DNA from: Halonatronomonas sp051745425 | Lineage (GTDB): Bacteria; Bacillota; Halanaerobiia; Halanaerobiales; Halarsenatibacteraceae | Length of the DNA stretch: 28,267 nt | Direction of reading: 5' to 3' | NCBI GenBank assembly: GCA_051745425.1 | Contig: JBNJEB010000009.1 | Coordinates: 1 to 28,267 of the forward strand | Part shown: in pieces, positions 14,871-22,227 of the stretch | Position numbering within the stretch: the stretch's first letter is position 1 | Layout: the number at the start of each line of letters is the position of its first letter | Made by a program: the position numbers and the translations under genes | Notes under the pieces: model-generated | Told to the model about the DNA's origin: nothing | Databases searched by the model: none | What the model saw: the letters and a program-made list of their open reading frames with translations, nothing else

Positions 14871-15356
14871 GTGATTCATATTTTAAATAATAAAGGTTAT
14901 TTACTTTTAGAGGTTCTATTGGCTCTAACAATTGCTGTATTGATTTTTTTATCTATTTCTTTATTATTTAGTTCAAGTTTAAGCCTCTATCATAAAATAA
15001 TCAGTGAGATTGGAGGGATTGAGTTAGAGATAATATCTGAAAAAATTGCTACTGATATAGCTTTAAGTAGAGATATTAATTCAGATGAAGATGAAATTAA
15101 AATTAAAGATCATGATGGAAAATGGACTTCATATTTAATTTATAATAGTTTATATGGTAAGGAATTAGGCTTTAGAAGGGAGAAGTCCAGAGATTTAAAT
15201 GGAGAAATAATTTTTACTAGAGTTGATAGTCTATTGAGTAATCCAGAAAAATTTGAATTAAGAAGGGAGGATAATCTTTACTATTTGTTAATTTCATATA
15301 GAGATTATGATAATAAATTATATATTAGGGAGAGAACAATATTTAGAGGTGGTTGA
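14871..15356 (+). CDS. Minor pseudopilin (GspJ/PilW-like by position), start codon uncertain
   Basis: About 158-161 residues: leader ending LNNKG, cleavage before YLLLEVLLALTIAVLIF with Glu at +5, and a soluble domain of about 125 residues. The annotated GTG 14871 overlaps the ribosome site TTAGGAGTG itself and has no other site upstream. The in-frame codon at ideal spacing (eight bases after AGGAG) is ATT 14880, so initiation at AUU is a real possibility. The last base triplet overlaps the next gene's region. Confidence 0.78.
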   Translation: MIHILNNKGYLLLEVLLALTIAVLIFLSISLLFSSSLSLYHKIISEIGGIELEIISEKIATDIALSRDINSDEDEIKIKDHDGKWTSYLIYNSLYGKELGFRREKSRDLNGEIIFTRVDSLLSNPEKFELRREDNLYYLLISYRDYDNKLYIRERTIFRGG

Positions 15357-15358
15357 TT

Positions 15359-15703
15359 ATGAAATTTTTAAATGAAGAGGGTTTTATTATGATTAAAATT
15401 TTAATTATCATAATAATATTAGTGATGGTTTTTCAAAGTACTGCCATCTATTTAATAATTTATTCAGATATATTAAATGGAATAAATAACAATATTGTTA
15501 GAGAGATAGATTATGTAACAAGTTTTTATCTGGCAGAAAATTTAGCAGAGATATATAAAGATAGTTATATCGTAAATTTACTATTTAATTTAAATAATAA
15601 TAATTCTGTTAAGATTGAAATTATTAATTATGGAGATAATAGTATTAAGACATTAGAATTTACAGAACCAGTCAGGGGACAGACAGTCTTTTCACTGGAA
15701 TAA
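15359..15703 (+). CDS. Minor pseudopilin lacking Glu+5 (GspK/PilX-like by position)
   Basis: 114 residues: leader MKFLNEEG, cleavage before FIMIKILIIIIILVMVF. Position +5 is Lys instead of Glu. GspK-type tip pseudopilins also lack Glu+5, and the gene is fifth in the series as gspK would be. However, it is much shorter than GspK (~300 residues), so it lacks the large inserted domain. ATG 15359 follows AGAGGTGG by six bases; TTG 15353 lies inside the upstream stop region. Confidence 0.75.
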   Translation: MKFLNEEGFIMIKILIIIIILVMVFQSTAIYLIIYSDILNGINNNIVREIDYVTSFYLAENLAEIYKDSYIVNLLFNLNNNNSVKIEIINYGDNSIKTLEFTEPVRGQTVFSLE

Positions 15704-15717
15704 GGGGGAGATTTATT

Positions 15718-16599
15718 TTGATTTTCAAGAGATATAAAGGGCTTTTAATCATTAATGATTTTGAATTAGATTATATTGGGTTAGAAATAAAAAATAATAG
15801 GTACTATTTAAAAGAAATTATCAATGAACCAATTAAATATAGTGCCTTAAAAAACGGTCAGATAATTAAAAGTTCTTATTTAATAGATGCAATAGTAAAT
15901 ATGAAATCAAAAATCAAGCATAAACCTAAATATTATGACCTTAGCATTACGGCAGATAATATTAATTATAAAAATCTTAATTTACCCAGGCAGAGCAGGT
16001 CAGACTTAAGAGAAACATTAAAAATTGAGGTTGAAAGAATAATTAATTATCATTTTGATGAAGTTGTTTTTGATTATAGTATTCTTTCTAAAGATAATGA
16101 AAATCAAAGGATTTTTCTTGTTATTGCAAATAAAGGTTTAATAGAGGATTATCATTATATATTTAATAATACTTTAGGTATTATTAATAGAATTACAGTC
16201 CGACAGGAGAGTATCTGGAGATTAATGAATAATTTAAATTCAGGGAGAGATTTTATGTTTTTGGAGATTTATAATACTGAAATTTATTTAACTGCCGGTA
16301 ATTGTAATAACTTATATTTTTCTCGAAGACTCAAAAAATATTTAGAAGAACTTCCAGATATCAATGAAATAATAGAAATGGCCGATAATTATATTATAAG
16401 AGAATTTAATAGAAAACCGATTAGTAAAATTTTGTTTTGGAATAGAAGCAATAATTTGATTGAATTTAATGAAAAAATTAATAAGCGGATAGAAAATTTA
16501 GATTTAACAATAGAAGATAAAAATTTAACAAAGAACAATATTTTAAATATAACACCACTATTACTACCTGGGTTTGGAATGATAAAATATGGGAACTGA
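15718..16599 (+). CDS. PilM-like actin-fold assembly protein
   Basis: 293 residues, no membrane segment. The middle contains LSITADNINYKNLNLPRQSRSDLRETLKIEVERII, which matches the PilM pattern of an actin-like domain with an SHS2 insertion, and VRQESIWRLMNN follows. PilM is the cytoplasmic ring component that binds the N-terminus of PilN. Divergence is high, so the assignment rests on length, pattern and location before a PilN-like gene. Start TTG 15718, seven bases after AGGGGGAG. Confidence 0.7.
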   Translation: MIFKRYKGLLIINDFELDYIGLEIKNNRYYLKEIINEPIKYSALKNGQIIKSSYLIDAIVNMKSKIKHKPKYYDLSITADNINYKNLNLPRQSRSDLRETLKIEVERIINYHFDEVVFDYSILSKDNENQRIFLVIANKGLIEDYHYIFNNTLGIINRITVRQESIWRLMNNLNSGRDFMFLEIYNTEIYLTAGNCNNLYFSRRLKKYLEELPDINEIIEMADNYIIREFNRKPISKILFWNRSNNLIEFNEKINKRIENLDLTIEDKNLTKNNILNITPLLLPGFGMIKYGN

Positions 16600-17071
16600 T
16601 ATAAATTTGATTAATAAGCATTTTATTTTGAGTTATCAATCCCAGAAGATAATTTTTATTTTATTAATTATCTTTATCATAAGCTTAAATATCTATAATT
16701 ACTATTTTATCAGAAGATCTTTAGAAGAAACTCATAATCAATTAATGAATATTGATGAAATAATCTTAAGTGAACAAGAAGTATCTGAAATAAGATGGTT
16801 AAATAGAAATTTAATTAGATTTAATATTAATAATTGGTATAATATCTTCGAAGATCTATTATCTGATATTGCAGAAATTAATTCTTTATATTTCAGTGGA
16901 GATAACTGGGAGATAAGAGGTGATCTTATCGGTATTGAGAATTATGAGATTTTATATGAGAGAATTAATGAACTAAGTTTGTTAAATTTTGATATCAATA
17001 TCAATAGAGTTGGTTCTTTGCAAAGCAGTTCATTTCTGTTGCAGATAAATATAGGTGATATCGGTGAATAA
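16589..17071 (+). CDS. PilN-like inner-membrane alignment protein
   Basis: 160 residues. The N-terminus MGTDINLINK matches the short cytoplasmic INLL-type motif with which PilN docks onto PilM. One membrane segment (about 21-38), a short coiled coil (about 42-70) and a periplasmic ferredoxin-like domain follow. It overlaps the PilM-like gene by 11 bases and the next gene by 8. Strength of the call comes from order and topology. Confidence 0.72.
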   Translation: MGTDINLINKHFILSYQSQKIIFILLIIFIISLNIYNYYFIRRSLEETHNQLMNIDEIILSEQEVSEIRWLNRNLIRFNINNWYNIFEDLLSDIAEINSLYFSGDNWEIRGDLIGIENYEILYERINELSLLNFDININRVGSLQSSSFLLQINIGDIGE

Positions 17072-17900
17072 AAAACTTTTCTTGCTAAGGAAAAATAAAT
17101 TGATTATTATTAATCTACTATTAATTTTAATTTTAAGTTTTAGCAGTGTTAATTTAGTTAGTAGTAAAGAAGAATTGCAGAATAAAAGACTTCAGCTTGT
17201 TAATATTAATAACAATAATTTAAGAAATTCAATTAAAGCAGAGGAGTTAGAGAATTTAGTTAACTTAAGTAAAGATAATGGATATGTAAAGGAAGATAGT
17301 TTAGATATGAATAATTATTTTTTGAATGACTTAAATAATGCCGGTCTGGTTATTACAACAGGAAATCATATCAAGAGGGATTTAGATTATCAATTGATTG
17401 AAGGTTATGGGGATAAATATTCAATAAATAAATTGTTTATTATTATTTCAAAAAAATATAATCTGGCCTTTGAGATTTTAGAATTTAAAATCTGGCCAGA
17501 AGCAAATGTTTTTCAGTTTTTAATTAAATTTAAACTGAATAAGAGTAATTGGATTGGTAAAGACCCGGGACCTGGACTTATAAAATTCAATGCAAATAAA
17601 CAGAATCAACATGAGAATGGTTTTTCAGGAGACAGGTATTATTATCAGAACCAGTCAGGATTAAATGAAGATCCAGAAATTAAAGATTTAGATATCACCG
17701 GACCTCCAGAGTATGTTAAATTTAAGGGTTTTATAAATAGTCAAAACAATATATTCTATTTAATTGAGCTATATGATAAACCATTTATCTTTAAATTAAA
17801 TGAGGAACAGATAATTGAGGATATTAAATATAAAATTTATTATAATAATGGCTTATTATTAATTGAAAACTTTAAAGTTTATAAGATTGGGGAGGAATAA
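17064..17900 (+). CDS. PilO-like protein with possible fused PilP/GspC-type C-terminal domain
   Basis: 278 residues: cytoplasmic start, membrane segment (about 12-28), coiled coil (about 30-65), and a ferredoxin-like domain (about 80-160) typical of PilO/GspM. Then an Asn/Gly/Pro-rich linker (about 161-215) and a compact beta-rich segment 217-278 with the pattern YVKFKGFINSQNNIFYLIEL then NGLLLIENFKVYKI. That pattern resembles the homology region of PilP/GspC, which contacts the secretin. Usual PilO is ~200 residues. GTG 17064 is chosen over GTG 17055, because AGGTGAT lies between them. The secretin gene follows directly. Confidence 0.65.
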   Translation: MNKKLFLLRKNKLIIINLLLILILSFSSVNLVSSKEELQNKRLQLVNINNNNLRNSIKAEELENLVNLSKDNGYVKEDSLDMNNYFLNDLNNAGLVITTGNHIKRDLDYQLIEGYGDKYSINKLFIIISKKYNLAFEILEFKIWPEANVFQFLIKFKLNKSNWIGKDPGPGLIKFNANKQNQHENGFSGDRYYYQNQSGLNEDPEIKDLDITGPPEYVKFKGFINSQNNIFYLIELYDKPFIFKLNEEQIIEDIKYKIYYNNGLLLIENFKVYKIGEE

Positions 17901-19457
17901 ATGAAAAATAAAATTTTAAATAAACAGGCTAAAATTTTTTTATTAATTATGATAGGAATATTTGTTTTCAGTAATACTTCAATGGCATTCAATGAGACTA
18001 GAGACGTAAGTTTTGTAGATACAGAGATTCATGATATTTACTATCTGATTGCAAGGGCTAATAATTTAGATATATTTATTATGGATGGAGTTGAAGGCAG
18101 AGTCACAGTACAGATTAATGATATTAAGGAGAAAAATATTTTAGAGGATTTTGTCCTGGCAAATGGAGATTCATTTTTATTAATAGATCAGGTTTATTAT
18201 ATTGGGAGTAATTTAGATATTGAATTATTAAAAGAAACTGTAAGTAATAATGAGAGTGATGAGTTTGAAGTAGATGTTTTAGTTTTAAAATATAATGGTG
18301 AGTGGTCAAATAGATGGGGCGACCTGCTTGATCGATATTATCCTGAGATTAAGTGGGGCTATAATGAATTAATGGGTGAGTTAATCTTAAGTGGGCAATC
18401 AGATGATATAATTAGGGCGAATGATTTTATTAGTTTAATTATACAAAAAAGAGATTATCCAAATAAGAATTATATTTCTGAAATAATCTATATTCCAGAT
18501 AATATCAATTTCAATATTACTGATATCATTACAAATCTTGAAAATCTTGAATACAAATGGTTGGAAGTAAACAGGATTTTATATTTAAGAGGCGAAGATC
18601 TTATAATATCAGAAACCGTTAAATTTATTGATGAATATATAGCTAATAATCAAATTATTGACAGAGTTTATTGTTTGGATTATATTAATTCTGAAGAAGC
18701 AGAAACCAAACTTTCTCTTATATTATCTGAAGTTAAAATTAATTCTCTTGAAGATAATAAAATAGTTTTAAGTGGAAAAAGAAATGAAATTAATAGAGTT
18801 GAATCTGTTATAGAACAAATAGATATTAAGCCTGAGCAGGTTTTAGTCGAGTTTAATGTTTTAGAAGTCAGTGATGATACCAGGCACGGAGATAATTCAT
18901 CTGAGGAGTTAAATATTTTATTTGATTATAATTTTAATGATGGTTTTAATTTTGATCTCAACTGGTCTAAATTCTTGAATCATGCGGAAGAGAAAGGCAA
19001 GATCAGTTCTATTGCTTCACCAAGTTTATTGACTCTGGTTAATCAACCATCCAGACTGCATATTGGAGACAGGGTTCCAGTTCCTAAATATGATAGTGAT
19101 AATAATATTAGTGGATATGAATATATTGATACAGGGATTATTCTTGATATAATTGCCAGAGTAAATAACAATAAGGAAATAACTTTAGAAATCAAACCAG
19201 AAATAAGTAACTTTATTAGTTATTATAATGATATACCTACGATTAATACCAGAGAGCTTTCAACTATTATAAGACTAAATCATGGAGAAACTTATTATAT
19301 TGCTGGACTTAAACAATTTAAAGAGCAAGAGATCATTAAAGAGAATAACTTTTTAAGTAACTTACCATTACTTGGCTGGTTATTTTCCAATAATTATTAT
19401 GAAGAAAGTAATGGCCAGTTAATTCTTGCTATTACACCTTATTTAATAGCAAATTAA
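17901..19457 (+). CDS. Secretin (PilQ/GspD family) outer-membrane channel
   Basis: 518 residues: signal peptide (about 1-29), an N0/STN-like domain (about 33-95), N1-like repeats (about 110-310) and the secretin barrel domain (about 312-518). The barrel carries VLVEFNVLEV, SPSLLTLVNQPSRLHIGDRVPVP, YIDTGIILDI and the closing LSNLPLLGWLF. It forms the outer-membrane pore for a pilus or secreted substrates, so the cell should have an outer membrane. GGGGAGGA precedes the ATG, which directly follows the previous stop. No AMIN domain is evident. Confidence 0.92.
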   Translation: MKNKILNKQAKIFLLIMIGIFVFSNTSMAFNETRDVSFVDTEIHDIYYLIARANNLDIFIMDGVEGRVTVQINDIKEKNILEDFVLANGDSFLLIDQVYYIGSNLDIELLKETVSNNESDEFEVDVLVLKYNGEWSNRWGDLLDRYYPEIKWGYNELMGELILSGQSDDIIRANDFISLIIQKRDYPNKNYISEIIYIPDNINFNITDIITNLENLEYKWLEVNRILYLRGEDLIISETVKFIDEYIANNQIIDRVYCLDYINSEEAETKLSLILSEVKINSLEDNKIVLSGKRNEINRVESVIEQIDIKPEQVLVEFNVLEVSDDTRHGDNSSEELNILFDYNFNDGFNFDLNWSKFLNHAEEKGKISSIASPSLLTLVNQPSRLHIGDRVPVPKYDSDNNISGYEYIDTGIILDIIARVNNNKEITLEIKPEISNFISYYNDIPTINTRELSTIIRLNHGETYYIAGLKQFKEQEIIKENNFLSNLPLLGWLFSNNYYEESNGQLILAITPYLIAN

Positions 19458-19523
19458 ATCTTAAGGGCTATTAAGCAGGAATCTGAGAATAAAACAAGAA
19501 ATAGTATTTATGGAGGTAGATAG

Positions 19524-20051
19524 ATGATTGTAACATTAATCGGGATGATGGGCTCTGGAAAATCGACAGTTGGTAAATTAATAGCTGAAAGTTTAGATTA
19601 TGAATTTATTGATACAGATTCTTTAATAGTTGAAAAAACAGGTAGAGAAATTAATGATATCTTTAGTTTAGATGGTGAAAAATATTTTAGAAACCTGGAA
19701 AAGAAAATAATAGATGATCTTTATAGTAGCAATAAAAATGAAAAGATGGTAATTGCTACTGGAGGTGGGGCAATTTTATCAGAAAAAAATAGAAAGATTT
19801 TTTTAAATAAAAGTCAGGTCTACTGGTTAAATGTTAAAGTTAAAGTATTAGCTGAGCGTCTTTATGAAAATAAGGAAAGACCTTTGATTAAAGAGTATAA
19901 AAATAAAAAATCAGATTTAATTAAGCATTTAGATAATATATTAAGTGATAGAATTAAATATTATAAGATTGGCAGGGAAATAAACGGAGATAATCAACCA
20001 GATAAAATTGCTAGAGCAATAATAAATGATATTAGAATGAGGGGGATATAA
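19524..20051 (+). CDS. aroK: Shikimate kinase
   Basis: Phosphorylates shikimate at O-3 using ATP. 175 residues: Walker A GMMGSGKST (7-15), shikimate-binding DTD (about 32-34) and the FRNLEKK Arg region, GGGA (about 79-82), and the lid with ERPLI. GGAGG lies before the ATG. It follows the secretin gene by 66 bp, recalling the pilMNOPQ-aroKB order of proteobacteria, though aroB is absent here. The stop touches the aroQ start. Confidence 0.95.
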   Translation: MIVTLIGMMGSGKSTVGKLIAESLDYEFIDTDSLIVEKTGREINDIFSLDGEKYFRNLEKKIIDDLYSSNKNEKMVIATGGGAILSEKNRKIFLNKSQVYWLNVKVKVLAERLYENKERPLIKEYKNKKSDLIKHLDNILSDRIKYYKIGREINGDNQPDKIARAIINDIRMRGI

Positions 20052-20477
20052 TTGAATAAATTAATTATGATAAATGGGCCAAATCTCAACTGGTTAGGCA
20101 GTAGGGATGAAAAGCATTATGGTAAAACCAGTCTTCAGGAATTAGAGCATGAGCTGACAGAAATAGCCAGAGATAATGGATATGAGTTATTATCTTTTCA
20201 GACAAATTCAGAGGGAGAATTTATTAATTTCCTACAGAATAATTATAAGCAAGCATCTGGCTATATAATAAACCCCGGAGCTTATAGTCATACCAGTCTG
20301 GCTATTATGGATGCCTTACTATCGATTGATAAACAGGTAATTGAAGTCCATCTATCTAATGTGACTTCTAGAGAAAAGGTCAGGCAAAATTTATTGACTG
20401 CCTCTGCTTGTGACGGTGTTATTATTGGTTTTGGGAAAGAAGGATATAAGCTAGCAATTAGATCTTTAATAAATTAA
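20052..20477 (+). CDS. aroQ: 3-dehydroquinate dehydratase, type II
   Basis: Dehydrates 3-dehydroquinate to 3-dehydroshikimate. 141 residues, the usual type II length. Motifs are NGPNLNWLGSRDEKHYG with the catalytic Tyr23, NPGAYSHTSLAI, EVHLSN with the catalytic His, SREKVRQN (substrate Arg) and GVIIGFGKEGY. Start TTG 20052 directly follows the aroK stop with AGGGGG six bases upstream, so the pair is co-translated. Confidence 0.95.
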   Translation: MNKLIMINGPNLNWLGSRDEKHYGKTSLQELEHELTEIARDNGYELLSFQTNSEGEFINFLQNNYKQASGYIINPGAYSHTSLAIMDALLSIDKQVIEVHLSNVTSREKVRQNLLTASACDGVIIGFGKEGYKLAIRSLIN

Positions 20478-20497
20478 TAAAGAAAGAAGGGATTAAA

Positions 20498-21562
20498 TTG
20501 GAAAGAATAAATAAATTAAAAAAGCTTAGAGATAGAAAAGAACTTGATGCGGTGATGATTAGCTCAAAGAAAAATCGTTTTTATTTTTCTGGATTTACTG
20601 GAACAGCAGGGACAATTTTAATTACTGAATCTAACAATTATTTTATAACAGATTTTCGTTACATTGACCAGGCTAAAAAGCAGACTGAAGGCCTTGAAAT
20701 TATTGAGATAAGTAAAAATAAGAATAAAAATTTAATTAAGTTTTTAGATGACCATAATTTAAATAAAATTGGATTTGAAGATGGAGATTTAAGTTATAAA
20801 CATTATCAGGAATTAAAAGATATAGATTCAGAGAAAGAGTATTCTCCATTAAGTGATGAGATTAATCAGTTTAGGTTGATTAAAGATAATAAAGAGATCA
20901 AGATTATAAAAGAGGCTATTCAGATAACAGAAGAAGCCTTTAATAAAATCATTACATATATAGAGCCAGGTATGAAAGAAAGGGAAGTAGCTGCTGAACT
21001 GGAATATTATTTGAGAAAATTAGGAGGAGAAGGTCCTTCTTTTGATTTTATTATCGCCTCAGGAAAACGTTCAGCACTGCCTCATGGAGTCGCTTCTGAT
21101 AAGATTATTGAGACTGGGGATTTTATAACTCTTGATTTTGGAACATATTATAAAGGTTATTGTTCAGATATGACCAGAACAATAGTGGTTGGTGAGCCTG
21201 ATAAAAAACAAATTGAAATATATAATGTTGTTTTAAATGCCCATCTTGAAGTTATAGATAAAATCAAACCTGGTATGACCGGTCAGGAAGCAGATCAGAT
21301 TGCCAGAGAAATTATCGAAGAAGCAGGTTATGGCGAAAACTTTGGCCATGGACTGGGTCATGGGCTAGGTATTGAAGTTCATGAAGCTCCAAGATTATCT
21401 ACAACTTCAGATGTAGTTTTAAAACCTGGGATGATTGTTACAGATGAACCTGGGATTTATATACCTGATTGGGGTGGAGTTAGAATTGAAGATGATTTAG
21501 TGATTACTGAAAATGGTTGTAATTCATTAAATAATAGCAATAAAGAATTGATTATTATCTGA
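20498..21562 (+). CDS. M24B family Xaa-Pro peptidase
   Basis: 354 residues: a creatinase-like N-terminal domain (1-125) and a pita-bread M24 domain. The five metal ligands are present: D213 and D224 (LDFGTYYKGYCSDMTRT), H288 (GHGLG), E317 (TDEPGIY) and E331 (RIEDD). It releases residues next to proline, probably with Mn or Co. Whether it is an aminopeptidase (PepP-like) or a dipeptidase (PepQ-like) is not decidable by eye. Start TTG 20498 after AAGAAGGGAT. The aroQ-peptidase-efp order is common in Firmicutes. Confidence 0.92.
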   Translation: MERINKLKKLRDRKELDAVMISSKKNRFYFSGFTGTAGTILITESNNYFITDFRYIDQAKKQTEGLEIIEISKNKNKNLIKFLDDHNLNKIGFEDGDLSYKHYQELKDIDSEKEYSPLSDEINQFRLIKDNKEIKIIKEAIQITEEAFNKIITYIEPGMKEREVAAELEYYLRKLGGEGPSFDFIIASGKRSALPHGVASDKIIETGDFITLDFGTYYKGYCSDMTRTIVVGEPDKKQIEIYNVVLNAHLEVIDKIKPGMTGQEADQIAREIIEEAGYGENFGHGLGHGLGIEVHEAPRLSTTSDVVLKPGMIVTDEPGIYIPDWGGVRIEDDLVITENGCNSLNNSNKELIII

Positions 21563-21569
21563 TTAAATC

Positions 21570-21599
21570 TTGGAAATAAGTTAATAAGAATGTTATAAT
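21570..21599 (+). promoter_or_regulatory. Promoter of efp
   Basis: TTGGAA (21570-21575), an 18-base spacer and TATAAT (21594-21599) preceded by TGT, which gives an extended -10. Predicted start is near 21606, about 36 bases before the efp ATG. Confidence 0.7.
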
Positions 21600-21641
21600 T
21601 GAATATAGTTGCAAAAAGTAATTTATAGGAGTGGTTTTTTA

Positions 21642-22199
21642 ATGATATCGACTAATGATTTTTCAACTGGCTTAACAATTGAACTTGAGGATGATATTTA
21701 CCAGGTTATTAATTTTGAGCATTCTAAGAGTGGAAGAGGCGGTGCTTTTGTTAGAACTAAGCTAAAAAGCTTAACTGATGGTCATGTTATGAATAAAACT
21801 TTTAGAGCCGGTGAAAAAATAAAACAGGCTCATATTGAAACTAAGAGTATGCAGTATCTATATAAAGATGGAGAAAAACATGTATTTATGGATGTTGAAA
21901 ATTATGAACAGACATTCCTAAATACAGAGACTTTAGGTGAAAAAATAAAATATTTAAAAGATAATATGACTATTGAAGTTTCTTTCTATGAGGGAAGACC
22001 AATAGATATAAGTTTACCGACCTCAGTTGAGCTAGAGGTCACCTATGCACCCCCGGCAGTTAAAGGGGATACTGTTTCTGGTGGGACTAAAGAAGTTGAA
22101 TTGGAGACTGGTTTAAAGTTACAGGTACCTTTATTTATAGAAAGTGGTACAGTCATAAAAGTTGATACACGTACAGGTGAATATTTGAGCCGGGCGTAA
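21642..22199 (+). CDS. efp: Elongation factor P with Arg at the loop tip
   Basis: Relieves ribosome stalling at polyproline. 185 residues in three beta domains: KOW-like N-terminal (1-62), then two OB folds ending RTGEYLSRA. The N-terminal loop that reaches the peptidyl-transferase centre reads SKSGRGGAF, placing Arg at residue 32. Most Firmicute EF-Ps have Lys there, and Arg32 is typical of the EarP-rhamnosylated proteobacterial group. ATG 21642 follows TAGGAGTGG; an in-frame TTG at 21609 sits at the predicted transcription start and is rejected. Confidence 0.95.
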   Translation: MISTNDFSTGLTIELEDDIYQVINFEHSKSGRGGAFVRTKLKSLTDGHVMNKTFRAGEKIKQAHIETKSMQYLYKDGEKHVFMDVENYEQTFLNTETLGEKIKYLKDNMTIEVSFYEGRPIDISLPTSVELEVTYAPPAVKGDTVSGGTKEVELETGLKLQVPLFIESGTVIKVDTRTGEYLSRA

Positions 22200-22227
22200 T
22201 TATTTTGGTTTGTCAAGGAGGTAATAA

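Noticed and set aside
18124..18309. 61-residue minus-strand ORF in the secretin gene
   Set aside because: Antisense shadow, without a ribosome site and of biased His/Leu/Tyr composition.
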